Assembly (NCBI GenBank): GCA_023390055.1
Contig: JAEWDP010000123.1
Location: 1 to 29,930, forward strand
Reading direction: 5' to 3'
DNA from: Pseudomonadota bacterium
Lineage (GTDB): Bacteria > Pseudomonadota > Alphaproteobacteria > Rhizobiales > Rhizobiaceae
Length of the DNA: 29,930 bases
Below, in pieces: positions 7,782 to 16,129 of the stretch. The first letter of the stretch is position 1; each line of letters opens with the position of its first letter. The notes beneath the pieces are model-generated. The model saw only the letters and a program-made list of their open reading frames with translations. It was not told where the DNA came from and did not search any database. The position numbers and the translations under genes were made by a program.

Positions 7782-8078
7782 TCAATCAAGACGACAAGGG
7801 AAGATCCGGCAGTCAACGATTTGTCGAACTGGCAATCGAGACGGCCGATATCCCTTTCGACGCTTCTTTTTCAAGAGGTTCAGAAACAACGCGACAGTCT
7901 GCTTCTCGCTCTCACAATGATCCACACGCTGGTGACCACGCGTGCCTATCCGTCCCCAGTTCCGGATGACGGACACATCGCCGAATAGCGTAAGCTGGAT
8001 CGAAAGGCGGTAGAAACGCGCCAAGTTCCGGGCCGAATCGATCCGCTGAATGTGAAGACGATAAGAATGACAGATCAT
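7782..8078 (-). CDS. Small WGR-domain protein
   Basis: Predicted 98-residue protein consisting almost wholly of a WGR domain, a fold found in poly(ADP-ribose) polymerases and in many small bacterial proteins, thought to bind nucleic acid. Visible family features are ARFYRLSIQLTLFGD, the signature NWGRIGTRG and the C-terminal KKKRRKGYRP. The frame continues to a TTG at 8114, but the ATG at 8078 gives the start MICHSYRLHIQRID, which looks like the family N-terminus; no strong ribosome binding site is seen for either. It lies on the other side of the oriT from the relaxase, so a role in DNA transfer or maintenance is possible but not shown. The function of these small WGR proteins is unknown. 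Confidence 0.8.
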   Translation of the reverse strand: MICHSYRLHIQRIDSARNLARFYRLSIQLTLFGDVSVIRNWGRIGTRGHQRVDHCESEKQTVALFLNLLKKKRRKGYRPSRLPVRQIVDCRIFPCRLD

Positions 8079-8191
8079 GCAAGCAGGATCGCAAAGCCTC
8101 AAAGGTACGTCCAATGAGAGTTTTGAATCGATCTCTACCTATCGATTCAGAAAACTGATGCTATCGCAGGCCTTCAGATACCCAGTCGGCG

Positions 8192-8380
8192 TTATGACTG
8201 AGACTGATATCGTACTCTCATGAATCCAAGTTCCAATGCTGACCGTGTTGATCTCAATGGTTGATCATCTGCTTTGAGCAATCGTTCAAAAGATGGCTCA
8301 ACGAGATCGGCAAACGACATCATCTCTCCAGACTTAAGAAGTTCGAACGTCTGCCTCAGCAATCGTCGTATTCGATGCAC
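8192..8380 (-). CDS. Possible small or frameshifted hypothetical protein
   Basis: A 62-codon frame begins with GTG and has a good GAGGA five bases upstream. The product is a charged, helix-prone sequence (RIRRLLRQTFELLKSGEMMSF) that I do not recognise. The same frame stays open upstream of the GTG and still looks protein-like (KILIGANILRSLEADDEE) until a TGA near 8438. Losing one A from the AAA just after an upstream ATG-AAA-ATG-GTG would join it to that start. It may therefore be a real 62-residue protein or the 3' part of a slightly longer gene with a one-base insertion. Sits between the WGR gene and oriT. Confidence 0.35.
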   Translation of the reverse strand: MHRIRRLLRQTFELLKSGEMMSFADLVEPSFERLLKADDQPLRSTRSALELGFMRVRYQSQS

Positions 8381-8630
8381 AGTTTCCTCGTCATCCGCTT
8401 CGAGGCTGCGCAGGATATTCGCCCCGATCAGGATCTTTCACCATTTTCATGATCTGAGTTCATGGCGAAGGACGGCATCCCCTCTTGTCAATCAAATTCC
8501 CGTACGACCACTCGTCACCATCCCTGTACCCACGGCTATCCAAGCAGATTCCGGTCCGCCACAACTGGCACTTCTGCGAGTTCCGCGACGCGACAATACC
8601 GGTGTACAAGGAGTGTGGCGAACGTTTTGC

Positions 8631-8671
8631 TTAAGGGCGCACTTACGAGTTGCAGGACAGCCCGCTACTCG
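8631..8671 (-). other. Origin of transfer (oriT), MOBQ/RSF1010-type nick region
   Basis: The minus strand reads CGTAAGTGCGCCCTTAA at 8647-8631. Its core TAAGTGCGCCCT (8645-8634) is the conserved nick region of RSF1010-like origins, including those of Agrobacterium and rhizobial plasmids; cleavage in the family falls after TAAGTGCG. Next to it on the expected side is an inverted repeat, CGAGT (8646-8650) and ACTCG (8667-8671) with 16 bp between. It lies only 32 bp upstream of the relaxase gene. The transferred strand would lead toward lower coordinates, so the relaxase gene would enter last, the usual arrangement. Function has not been tested. Confidence 0.75.
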
Positions 8672-8702
8672 CTCAAGCAACACGTGGCTCGGAGGATTCC
8701 TG

Positions 8703-11700
8703 ATGGCAATTTACCATTGCAGCATGAAACCTATCAGCAGAAGTAGCGGCCGCAGTGCCATCGCCGCCATTGCATATCGTACGGCTACCGTGATGGTGAA
8801 TGAGCGAGATGGATTGGTGCATGATTTCTCCCACAAGAACGGGATCGAACATTCCGAAATCGTCTTGCCGGATGACATAGACGCGTCCTGGGCGCAAGAT
8901 CGATCCCGTTTGTGGAATACAGCCGAGCGCTCCGAAATCCGCAAGGACGCCCGTGTCGCCCGAGAATTCGAGATCGCTCTTCCGCATGAAATGACGCAAG
9001 ATCAGCAGATCGGGTTGACCCGCTCGTTCGCTTTTGACCTTGCAAACCGTTATCGTGCAGCAGTGGATTTCGCAGTCCATAAACCAGGTGATAAAAGAGA
9101 CATTCGCAATGTGCATGCTCATGTTGTGATGACCACCCGGACAGTGAACGAACATGGTCTCGGCGAAAAGACCATGTTCGAACGTGAAAACAAGTGGCTT
9201 CTTGAGCACGGTCTGCCGACATCGCATATGCAACTTCGCGATATCCGCCAGTCCTGGGAGCATCATGCCAACCGTCACCTGTCGCGGCTTGGCCTGGATG
9301 TCCGCATCGACCACCGTTCCCATCAGGAACAAGGACTGCAGATTGAACCCACAGAACATGTGGGCGTCTTTGCTTCTCAGATGGGTCGACGCGGACTGGT
9401 AGTCTCAAGAGCTCGGATCGATGATAAGGCAGCACGCCGCAATGCCAACCTGATCAGGGAGGAACCGGAGCAGGTTTTGTCGCTCATCACATCGCAAAAG
9501 AGCGTGTTCGATCGCGACGACGTGGCGCGAACATTGCACCGTTGCATTGGAGATACGCAGACGTTCCAGAATGCCCTTGCGGTCGTTATGGCGTCTCCGG
9601 CACTGATCGGGCTGCGGCCGGAAAGCAATCAAGGGGGCGCGCGCTATTCGACCCGCGAAATGGTAGCGATCGAGAGGTCGATCGTCGCCAATGCAACCAG
9701 TATGTCCAACTGCCACTATCATGGCGTTCATCAACAACATGTCGACCGGGCAATCCGGCAACAGGATATTGCGGTCCGGACAAGAACCATGGCATCTTCT
9801 GCCACTGAAGTAGGGCCAGACGATGCTGCCTTTCGCGAGGCACAGAAGGCAAACTCAGAACCTGGCCTAAGCAAGGAACCGATTGCCGCGATCCACCATA
9901 TTACCGGATCGCAGCAAATCGCCGCGGTCATCGCCTCTGCCGGTGCCGGTAAGTCAACCATGCTGGCCGCCGCACGTAGAGCTTGGTCAGCGCAGGGATA
10001 TCGCGTCCATGGTGCAGCCCTTGTCGGCAAGGTGGCCAAAAGTCTGGAGGAATCTTCAGGCATTGCATCACGCACATTGGCGTCCTGGGAGGACAATTGG
10101 CAAGCCGGAAGAGATAAACTTGGCAAAGGCGATATTCTGGTCATTGATGAAGCCGGGATGCTGGCCAGCCGACAACTTGCCGGCTTCGTTGCAGAAGTTG
10201 CTGCATGTGGCGCAAAGCTTGTTCTGATCGGCGATCACGAGCAGCCTCGGGCAATCCGTGCCGGCTCTCCTTTTCATGCGGTTACAGAACAGGTCGGAGC
10301 AGTTCAACTCACCGAACTTCATCGCCAACGAGCGAGCTGGCAGCGGGATGCGTCAGCCGCATTTGCGACGCACCGGACGGAGGAAGGCCTTGCTGCGTAT
10401 GCCGACCAGGGCGCCATACATTTTGAGGGTAAGCGGGACGAGGCATTGGCGGCTCTGGTGCGCGACTATCTTGTCGATCGCAAAACGCACCCGTCCGCCT
10501 CACGGATCGCGTTGGCACATCGTCGTGCTGACGTCAAAATGATTAACGCGGCGATCCGTCAATCGCTGCAGCAAGGCGGACAGTTGGCAAGCGGAGATGA
10601 AGAACATCCGGGTCTAGGCAGCGAACGTATCTATCAAACGAATGATGGAGAGAGACGCATTGCACGGGGAGACCGGATTGTATTCCTGGAAAACAAACGC
10701 GAATTCGGTGTAAAAAACGGTATGTTCGGAACGGTAACCGGCCTTACTCCAAACAGACTACAGATTCACATCGACGAAACAGAGTGGAGGAGTGCTCATA
10801 TCATCTCGATTCCGGTCAACCGTTATCATGCGTTTGATCATGCCTATGCAACGACGATCCATAAGTCTCAAGGCACAACCTTTGATCGAGTCTTTGTCAT
10901 GGCGTCCAACACGATGGACAGACACCTCGCCTATGTTTCCATGACACGCCATCACGAATCCGTTCAGCTTTATGCCGGTCGCGACGAGCTGACGGACATG
11001 CAAGCGCTCAGCACCAGCATGAGCCGCTCCCGCACCAAGGACACCCCCCTCGACTACTGCTATGTTTTTGCACAACGTCGGGGACTGGAAAACAATGTCG
11101 ATACTCGTGTCGAGATCACCCTCAATATTGCGTCGGACAGGCGTCAGACGAACGCAACGGATCAGCACATTGGCCATGCGAGAGACTCGCAGGTAGCTCA
11201 GCATACCACTTTGGACGAGCGCGCTCATATCGTGGAAGATCCTCCTTTCTGCGACTCCGTGGAAAGGCCACCGGAAGGACCGTCTGTCCAAGAGCAGTCA
11301 AGCATCAGGACAGTCGAACCACTTATTCCTGCAATCATCACCTGGCCCCAATCCATTGAGGATACTGCACGGGAAAAGGCACGCGCCGATTTGGAAAGGG
11401 TGATGGAGGGAGCCTATTGCGTTTGCCGCAAGATCTATGTCAACCCGTCGAGTGCCATGGCCAAACTCACCACCGCCATCATCGACCAAAAATTCGATCA
11501 TCAACTCCTTGTCAGGACTGTCGCGGAGCAACCCGAGCAGTTCGGAGAATTGAAGGGTAAAGCCGGCATCATGCGAGAAAACAAGGAGCGGCGTGCAGCA
11601 CGACGCTCCGCAATTGGGTTCAGCAATCATATCGCTTACGCCAGCGACACCTGGACGCTCTGTCTTGAGGAAGAGCGCCGGTCCGAAATCTGGAACCGGG

Positions 11701-12077
11701 AAAAACAAGATTCGGTTGAAGTTCCTGGACTGACACCACAAAGCGAAGCAATCTTGAGGCAGTTCGACATGCTGGCGGCAATCGAAAGACAGAGCTTCAT
11801 TGTGCAACTATCAAGCACCGCAATGGGAAGACAGGCAATTGACGAGGCAAAGAACATTGCCCGAGCCCTTGAGCGCCGATTGGGTCGCCACGACCTCAGC
11901 AAACTGAGCAATGAAACCTTATGTATGGGACCAGACCACACTTTGCCCAATGGCTTCATCACGCTCAACCGCATCAAGGATATCGCTCGCCTTGTCGATC
12001 AGGTACAGCGAGCGGAGCAGTCGCATCGTTACGAACTGCAGCGCGCCAACGACATGGAGCAGGATCTTCGACTGTAG
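8703..12077 (+). CDS. traA: TraA-type conjugative relaxase/helicase, orphan
   Basis: Relaxase of 1124 residues of the MobA/MobL (MOBQ) type fused to an SF1 helicase, like TraA of Agrobacterium and Rhizobium plasmids. It nicks oriT, stays bound to the 5' end and pilots the strand through a type IV secretion system. The nicking domain (1-230) has the likely catalytic Tyr25 (AIAYRT) and the metal-binding histidines His126, His138 and His140 (NVHAHVV). The helicase part has Walker A at 411-419 (ASAGAGKST), Walker B at 478-484 (ILVIDEA), motif III GDHEQ at 510-514 and YATTIHKSQG at 715-724. Residues from about 890 resemble a BID secretion-signal domain. ATG 8703 begins the family's MAI start and has GGAGG upstream. 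No traCDG, traB, trb or virB genes are nearby. Confidence 0.93.
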   Translation: MAIYHCSMKPISRSSGRSAIAAIAYRTATVMVNERDGLVHDFSHKNGIEHSEIVLPDDIDASWAQDRSRLWNTAERSEIRKDARVAREFEIALPHEMTQDQQIGLTRSFAFDLANRYRAAVDFAVHKPGDKRDIRNVHAHVVMTTRTVNEHGLGEKTMFERENKWLLEHGLPTSHMQLRDIRQSWEHHANRHLSRLGLDVRIDHRSHQEQGLQIEPTEHVGVFASQMGRRGLVVSRARIDDKAARRNANLIREEPEQVLSLITSQKSVFDRDDVARTLHRCIGDTQTFQNALAVVMASPALIGLRPESNQGGARYSTREMVAIERSIVANATSMSNCHYHGVHQQHVDRAIRQQDIAVRTRTMASSATEVGPDDAAFREAQKANSEPGLSKEPIAAIHHITGSQQIAAVIASAGAGKSTMLAAARRAWSAQGYRVHGAALVGKVAKSLEESSGIASRTLASWEDNWQAGRDKLGKGDILVIDEAGMLASRQLAGFVAEVAACGAKLVLIGDHEQPRAIRAGSPFHAVTEQVGAVQLTELHRQRASWQRDASAAFATHRTEEGLAAYADQGAIHFEGKRDEALAALVRDYLVDRKTHPSASRIALAHRRADVKMINAAIRQSLQQGGQLASGDEEHPGLGSERIYQTNDGERRIARGDRIVFLENKREFGVKNGMFGTVTGLTPNRLQIHIDETEWRSAHIISIPVNRYHAFDHAYATTIHKSQGTTFDRVFVMASNTMDRHLAYVSMTRHHESVQLYAGRDELTDMQALSTSMSRSRTKDTPLDYCYVFAQRRGLENNVDTRVEITLNIASDRRQTNATDQHIGHARDSQVAQHTTLDERAHIVEDPPFCDSVERPPEGPSVQEQSSIRTVEPLIPAIITWPQSIEDTAREKARADLERVMEGAYCVCRKIYVNPSSAMAKLTTAIIDQKFDHQLLVRTVAEQPEQFGELKGKAGIMRENKERRAARRSAIGFSNHIAYASDTWTLCLEEERRSEIWNREKQDSVEVPGLTPQSEAILRQFDMLAAIERQSFIVQLSSTAMGRQAIDEAKNIARALERRLGRHDLSKLSNETLCMGPDHTLPNGFITLNRIKDIARLVDQVQRAEQSHRYELQRANDMEQDLRL

Positions 12078-12480
12078 CATACGATTAGCCTCGATAGCCT
12101 CAAGACCAGCGGCGTGAAGAATCGGATTTGCATTTCGATTGGAAAGCTTGCCTTCTAATGCCGGTATTGGTGACGAACTGGTCAAGACGATCCCGTAGAA
12201 AATTACCCAGCAAATGTCCGAAGCCTGGAATGCGGAAGATTTATCGCATTCACTGAATGTAAGTACCATGGCGTCTCTCCGACCGTGTCGGGCAATGAAT
12301 GCTTGATCTTAACTGACTGGGCACAACGGCAGATGGACCTTGGCGTCCTCAACCTGATGACGGGCATAAGCGGGGTGAGGACCGGTCTTGCTGCCGAAGA
12401 CGACAGCTTCATGACTCGCCATACTAAAGTGCGCGCAGGCGTGCCGAACACGGTCAACCAGAAGAAAGTTTTGCCCAACT
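12078..12480. other. 400 bp without a supported gene
   Basis: Only short open frames are present on either strand, at 12203-12496 and 12309-12539 (minus) and 12285-12866 (plus, out of frame with the real gene downstream). None has a recognisable motif or convincing ribosome binding site. The stretch follows the relaxase gene and could contain remnants of lost transfer genes. Confidence 0.45.
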
Positions 12481-12507
12481 GGAACTTTTCGCGCAAGCGG
12501 AAGTTCC
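12481..12507 (+). promoter_or_regulatory. Candidate EcfG-type stress promoter, palindromic
   Basis: GGAAC (12481-12485) is followed after 17 bp by GTT (12503-12505), matching the alphaproteobacterial EcfG consensus GGAAC-N16/17-xGTT. The element is also a perfect 7-bp inverted repeat, GGAACTT and AAGTTCC, with an inner CGC/GCG stem closed by a GCAA loop, so it reads the same on both strands. It lies about 75 bp upstream of the gene at 12583. The hairpin could be incidental to the promoter or a second function. Confidence 0.5.
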
Positions 12508-12582
12508 GTAGTTTCCTTGCTTATCATGCAGCGCCTCAAATCCAGAGGAACAATTTCAGTATAAGCTACAAGGGGAAATTCA

Positions 12583-13077
12583 ATGCGATATCCCTTGGTT
12601 GCCGGAGCGTCTGTCTTTGCATTTGCCGCCTCCGTCTTTGCAGTGGGATCAGATCCCTTGCCACCGTCTACGACCTATCGACCTCTGCCCACGATGCCTT
12701 TCTCCGAGGCGAAGGCGATCGACGAGGCGCAGAAGCCGCACGTCATGGAGCGCCAGCACGCCATGCTGGAGGCGCGCTACGATCTTTCCGACAGGCCTAT
12801 GGAAGACGTCCTAATGTCCGGTGGTCGCAAACCCGTACAGGACGGTGTCCGCGTCATCCTTCCTGAGGGACAAACCTGGGAAAGCCTCGCGGCGATGTCT
12901 CCGCCGGAAATTCGGGAGAACGACCTTCTGCCCGACGGCTTCAAGCCTTTGCCCCATGTAAAGCAAACCGCCAGTGGCCAAGTCTTTCCCGACTTTTTGA
13001 TCGAGGAGATTGCTGAGCAGGAGCAGCGTGACCTGCGACGCTTCGATCCTTCGCTTGGCAACTCGCTGCAAACATGA
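12583..13077 (+). CDS. Small exported protein of unknown function, possibly truncated
   Basis: Encodes 164 residues. Residues 1-20 look like a signal peptide (VAGASVFAFAASVFA), so it is probably periplasmic. The rest is Pro- and Glu-rich, without transmembrane segments or cysteines, and includes the phrases MSGGRKPVQDGVRV, LPEGQTWESLAAMSPPEIR and LPHVKQTASGQVFP. These remind me of the region that precedes the haem domains in some rhizobial di-haem cytochrome/peroxidase-like proteins, which would make this an N-terminal fragment; that is from memory and uncertain. No CXXCH haem motif is present. AGGGGA lies seven to eight bases before ATG. An EcfG-like promoter upstream suggests stress induction. 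It converges on the GH13 pseudogene. Confidence 0.65.
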   Translation: MRYPLVAGASVFAFAASVFAVGSDPLPPSTTYRPLPTMPFSEAKAIDEAQKPHVMERQHAMLEARYDLSDRPMEDVLMSGGRKPVQDGVRVILPEGQTWESLAAMSPPEIRENDLLPDGFKPLPHVKQTASGQVFPDFLIEEIAEQEQRDLRRFDPSLGNSLQT

Positions 13078-13151
13078 TCGGCTACCATCGCCAAGTGAAA
13101 GCTGTGAGCCGGCATCGAATGAGGGTCTCATCCTCGAATACGCCGAAACAC

Positions 13152-14774
13152 TCACCGTTTCCAGGAAAGCCAGCGGAAATCGTATGATTTCAGCGCTACC
13201 GCAAGCACTCCCTTGATCGGTGCATCCACCGCCTCACCGAGCAGCACTTGCGGAGGCAGGGCTGGCATGGCGTCGAGTTCGATCACCGCTCTTGTTGATC
13301 GTCCCGCAAGATTATGAATGATAACCAACTCCTCTTCAGGTGCACGATAGGCAAGCGCCAGCACCGCGGCGTCTCCACTCTGCAGCATTTGGCAATCGTG
13401 CTCTCCCGGACCCCGGTGGGCACGACGGATGCTGGCGAGTCTGCGGATCAGCTCGAGCAAGGAATCCGCGTCGCCATCCTGTGTCTCCACATTGGTGCTG
13501 GATGCCCCGAACGGTCCGTCCTCTACCATCGGCTGGACCAGCCGAGCCTTGGGCCCCTTCGAAAACCCACCATTCCGACCATTGCGCCATTGCATCGGCG
13601 TACGGACCGCATTGCGCCCCTTGGCTTCCAAATCCTCTCCCATTCCGATCTCATCGCCGTAGCAGACGACAGGAGCGCCTGGCATCGCGAACAGGAGGCT
13701 GTATGCCATTTTGATGCGCGCGGGATCACCCAGCATCGGCGCCAGCCGACGCCTGATCCCTCGCCCGAAAATGCGCATCTCCTCACGCGGCGCGAATGCG
13801 TTCATGACAGCGTTCCTCTCGCCCTCTTCGAGCCTTTCAAGATCAGCCTCATCGAGATTGCGTAGGAAATTCGCCCATTGGCCGTTGGGAGGAGGAGGTG
13901 GAAGCCGGGCAAGTGCCTCGCGTATCGGCTCCGCCTTCTCCTTCGCCAGCGCCAGCAACAGGTAATTATCCAAGAAGAAGTTGAACATCATGTTCAACTA
14001 TTTGCCGTCGAAGAAAGATTTGAGTTTTCCCTCGTCTTCATCAACCTCGCCCAGCATGACTGCGTTCGGCCTCCTGCGCACTGCATGCGAGAAAAGCTCG
14101 CGTAGGATCGAATGGGATGGATCACCACTGCCATCCGGATCGAGAGGATTTTCGATAAGGTGAGAGGCGGCATCGACCCGAAAGCCCGAGATGCCGAAAC
14201 TCATCCAGAAATCCATGATCCGCTTCAACTCGTCCACGAGCACGGGGTTGCGGTGGTTGAGCGTCGGCTGAAAACTGTAGAAACGATGGTAATAGTATGA
14301 CCGCGCGACCTCGTCGAAAGTCCAGACGCTATCTTCCTGGCCGGGGAACATGCTCGCCTGCCCGGGCACCGGTGCAGGAGGCTGGTCACTCCAGACATAG
14401 TAGTCACGAAATGGCGAAGCGCTGTCATAGCGAGCTGACTGAAACCAAGGATGCTCGCTGGATGTGTGATGCGCGACGAGATCGATGACAACGCGCATTC
14501 CTTGTTCGCCTGCTTTGCGAACGAACTCCAGAAAATCCGGCAGGGTTCCGTATTTGCTGTCGACCCGGTAATAGTCCGCAATGTCGTAGCCGTTGTCCCT
14601 ATCGGTGGAGGGAAAGAACGGCAGCAGCCATACGCAATTGATGCCGATGCTTGCGAGATAAGGTAGCTTCGAGGTGAGGCCTGGAAAATCGCCGACGCCA
14701 TCGCCGTTAGAATCACAGAACCGCTCTACATCGACGCCGTAGATAATTGCGTGCTGCCACCAGACTTCGTTCAC
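13152..14774 (-). pseudogene. GH13 alpha-amylase/trehalose-synthase-like enzyme interrupted by an amber codon
   Basis: A 540-codon glycoside hydrolase family 13 gene, related to trehalose synthase and alpha-glucosidase, is cut by an in-frame TAG at 13998-14000 (codon 259). Coding resumes in the same frame without a gap (FFDGK-stop-LNMMFNFFLDNY), where homologues carry a normal residue, so a single CAG to TAG change is the simplest cause. The upstream part holds the nucleophile Asp201 (GFRVDAASH) and acid/base Glu243 (VMLGEVDE); the downstream part holds NLDE, YGDEIGMGED and the C-terminal beta domain. In conserved region I the usual Asn before His103 is His102 (DLVAHHTS). Start GTG 14774 has GAGG upstream. 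Without amber readthrough neither half should be active. A sequencing error is the alternative. Confidence 0.85.
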
Positions 14775-14799
14775 GTGGATCCTCGCTTGTAATGCCCCT

Positions 14800-14832
14800 A
14801 CAGGAACAATTCAGCGGCTGGCAGGTTCCTGT
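14800..14832. promoter_or_regulatory. Bidirectional EcfG-type stress promoter between GH13 and LLM genes
   Basis: ACAGGAAC (14800-14807) and GTTCCTGT (14825-14832) are perfect inverted 8-bp arms with a 17-bp spacer. On each strand the element reads GGAAC-N17-GTT, which fits the EcfG consensus GGAAC-N16-xGTT. It lies between the GTG of the GH13 pseudogene (minus) and the ATG of the LLM oxidoreductase (plus), so one palindrome could serve both genes. Trehalose-related enzymes and small oxidoreductases are common members of this regulon. Confidence 0.55.
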
Positions 14833-14983
14833 GGCACCAAAACTTAATAACCGGAGGGAACGGGTGCTATTCCCGCGACATCCTCCCTACGTCTGTCTAT
14901 TCCGGCCCACTGAGCAGCTGCATACATCAAGCCGCCGAGTGGATAATTGACTACGACTATCTAAAGGGAGGCCTGGAGGCGGC

Positions 14984-15946
14984 ATGTCCCGTATTGGCTA
15001 TCATGTCTCACACGAACAATTCCCACCCTCCGAGCTTCTCGCTTTGGCGAAACTGGCTGAAGAGGCTGGTTTTCATTCCGCAATGTCATCAGACCATCTC
15101 GCACCGTGGGGGAAGAGGCAGGGACATTCGGGTTTCGCATGGTCCTGGCTAGGCGCGGCAATGCAGGCGACGCGTCTACCATTTAGCGTCGTAACGACGC
15201 CAATCGGACTTCGCTATCACCCGCTGCTGATCGCACAGGCGGCCGCGACGCTCGCAGAATTGTTCCCTGAGCGGCTGACCGTTATCTTGGGAACCGGGGA
15301 AGCTCTCAACGAACGAGCATTTGGAGCGGGCTGGCCGATCAAGGCTGAACGTACCGTTCGCTTGGAGGAGAGCGTGGACATCATCCGCGCGCTGTGGTGC
15401 GGCGAGACTGTCACCCAACAGGGGCTCATCGCTATAGAGGAGGGACAGGTTTACAGCCTGCCAGAGAAGCCACCGAACCTGTTCGCCGCAGCGCTCACGC
15501 CTGATACGGCCCGTCGGTCTGCTCGTTGGGCTGACGGGCTGGCGACAATCAACCAACCCTTCGAAAAATTGAAGGCGGTTGTCGACGCATTCCGCAGTGG
15601 CGGTGGCGACGGCAAAGAAATCCATCTCCAGGTGCATCTGTCATTCGCCGCGACGGTGGAAGATGCTAACCGAAATGCGCTCGATCAGTGGCGAACCAAT
15701 GCTCTGCCGGGCCTCGTTGCGCCGGAACTCTCTTCTCCAGCCATGTTTGACGCCGCCGTCCAACATCTCACTTTGGAAGATCTGGCGTCCAGCGTCCTCA
15801 TCTCGGCGGACGTCGAACGCCACCGCGACTGGATCGATGCGTTTTCTACCCTCGGCATCGATCGCATCCTCCTCCACAATGTCGGCCGCAATCAAGAGGA
15901 ATTCATCAATACATTCGGCGAGAAAGTGATCCCGCGTGGCAACTGA
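14984..15946 (+). CDS. LLM-class flavin-dependent oxidoreductase (TIGR03885-like)
   Basis: Predicted 320-residue member of the luciferase-like monooxygenase fold, closest in appearance to the TIGR03885 group described as FMN-using relatives of F420-dependent enzymes. The TIM-barrel features include IGYHVSHEQFPPSELLALAKLAEEAGF at the start, SSDHLAPW, the flavin-site strand VTTPIGLRYHP, and ERLTVILGTGEALNE. The C-terminal IDRILLHNVGRNQEEFINTFGEKVIP is also typical. The substrate is not known. Start ATG 14984 has GGAGG upstream. The gene is divergent from the broken GH13 gene and seems to share a palindromic stress promoter with it; I recall these two families sitting together in other rhizobia. 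Confidence 0.85.
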   Translation: MSRIGYHVSHEQFPPSELLALAKLAEEAGFHSAMSSDHLAPWGKRQGHSGFAWSWLGAAMQATRLPFSVVTTPIGLRYHPLLIAQAAATLAELFPERLTVILGTGEALNERAFGAGWPIKAERTVRLEESVDIIRALWCGETVTQQGLIAIEEGQVYSLPEKPPNLFAAALTPDTARRSARWADGLATINQPFEKLKAVVDAFRSGGGDGKEIHLQVHLSFAATVEDANRNALDQWRTNALPGLVAPELSSPAMFDAAVQHLTLEDLASSVLISADVERHRDWIDAFSTLGIDRILLHNVGRNQEEFINTFGEKVIPRGN

Positions 15947-16129
15947 ACCGACCCGGCCAGTATCACGCTATAGCCCGGCGATAGCCCTTCCCTACATTAT
16001 CGCGCCAAGCCTCTTCTCAATGTTGATCAGTGCTTCTCGAAGGAGCCGGTTCAATCTGATGCGATACTACCATGACAGACGTTGCCCGGCACTGAGCGAG
16101 CCACGCAGAGATAGAGCTACCAAGAGCGC

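Noticed and set aside
8274..8702. N-terminal extension of the relaxase frame by 143 codons
   Set aside because: The extension runs through the oriT, looks non-coding, and the ATG at 8703 has GGAGG and begins the conserved MAI start of the family.
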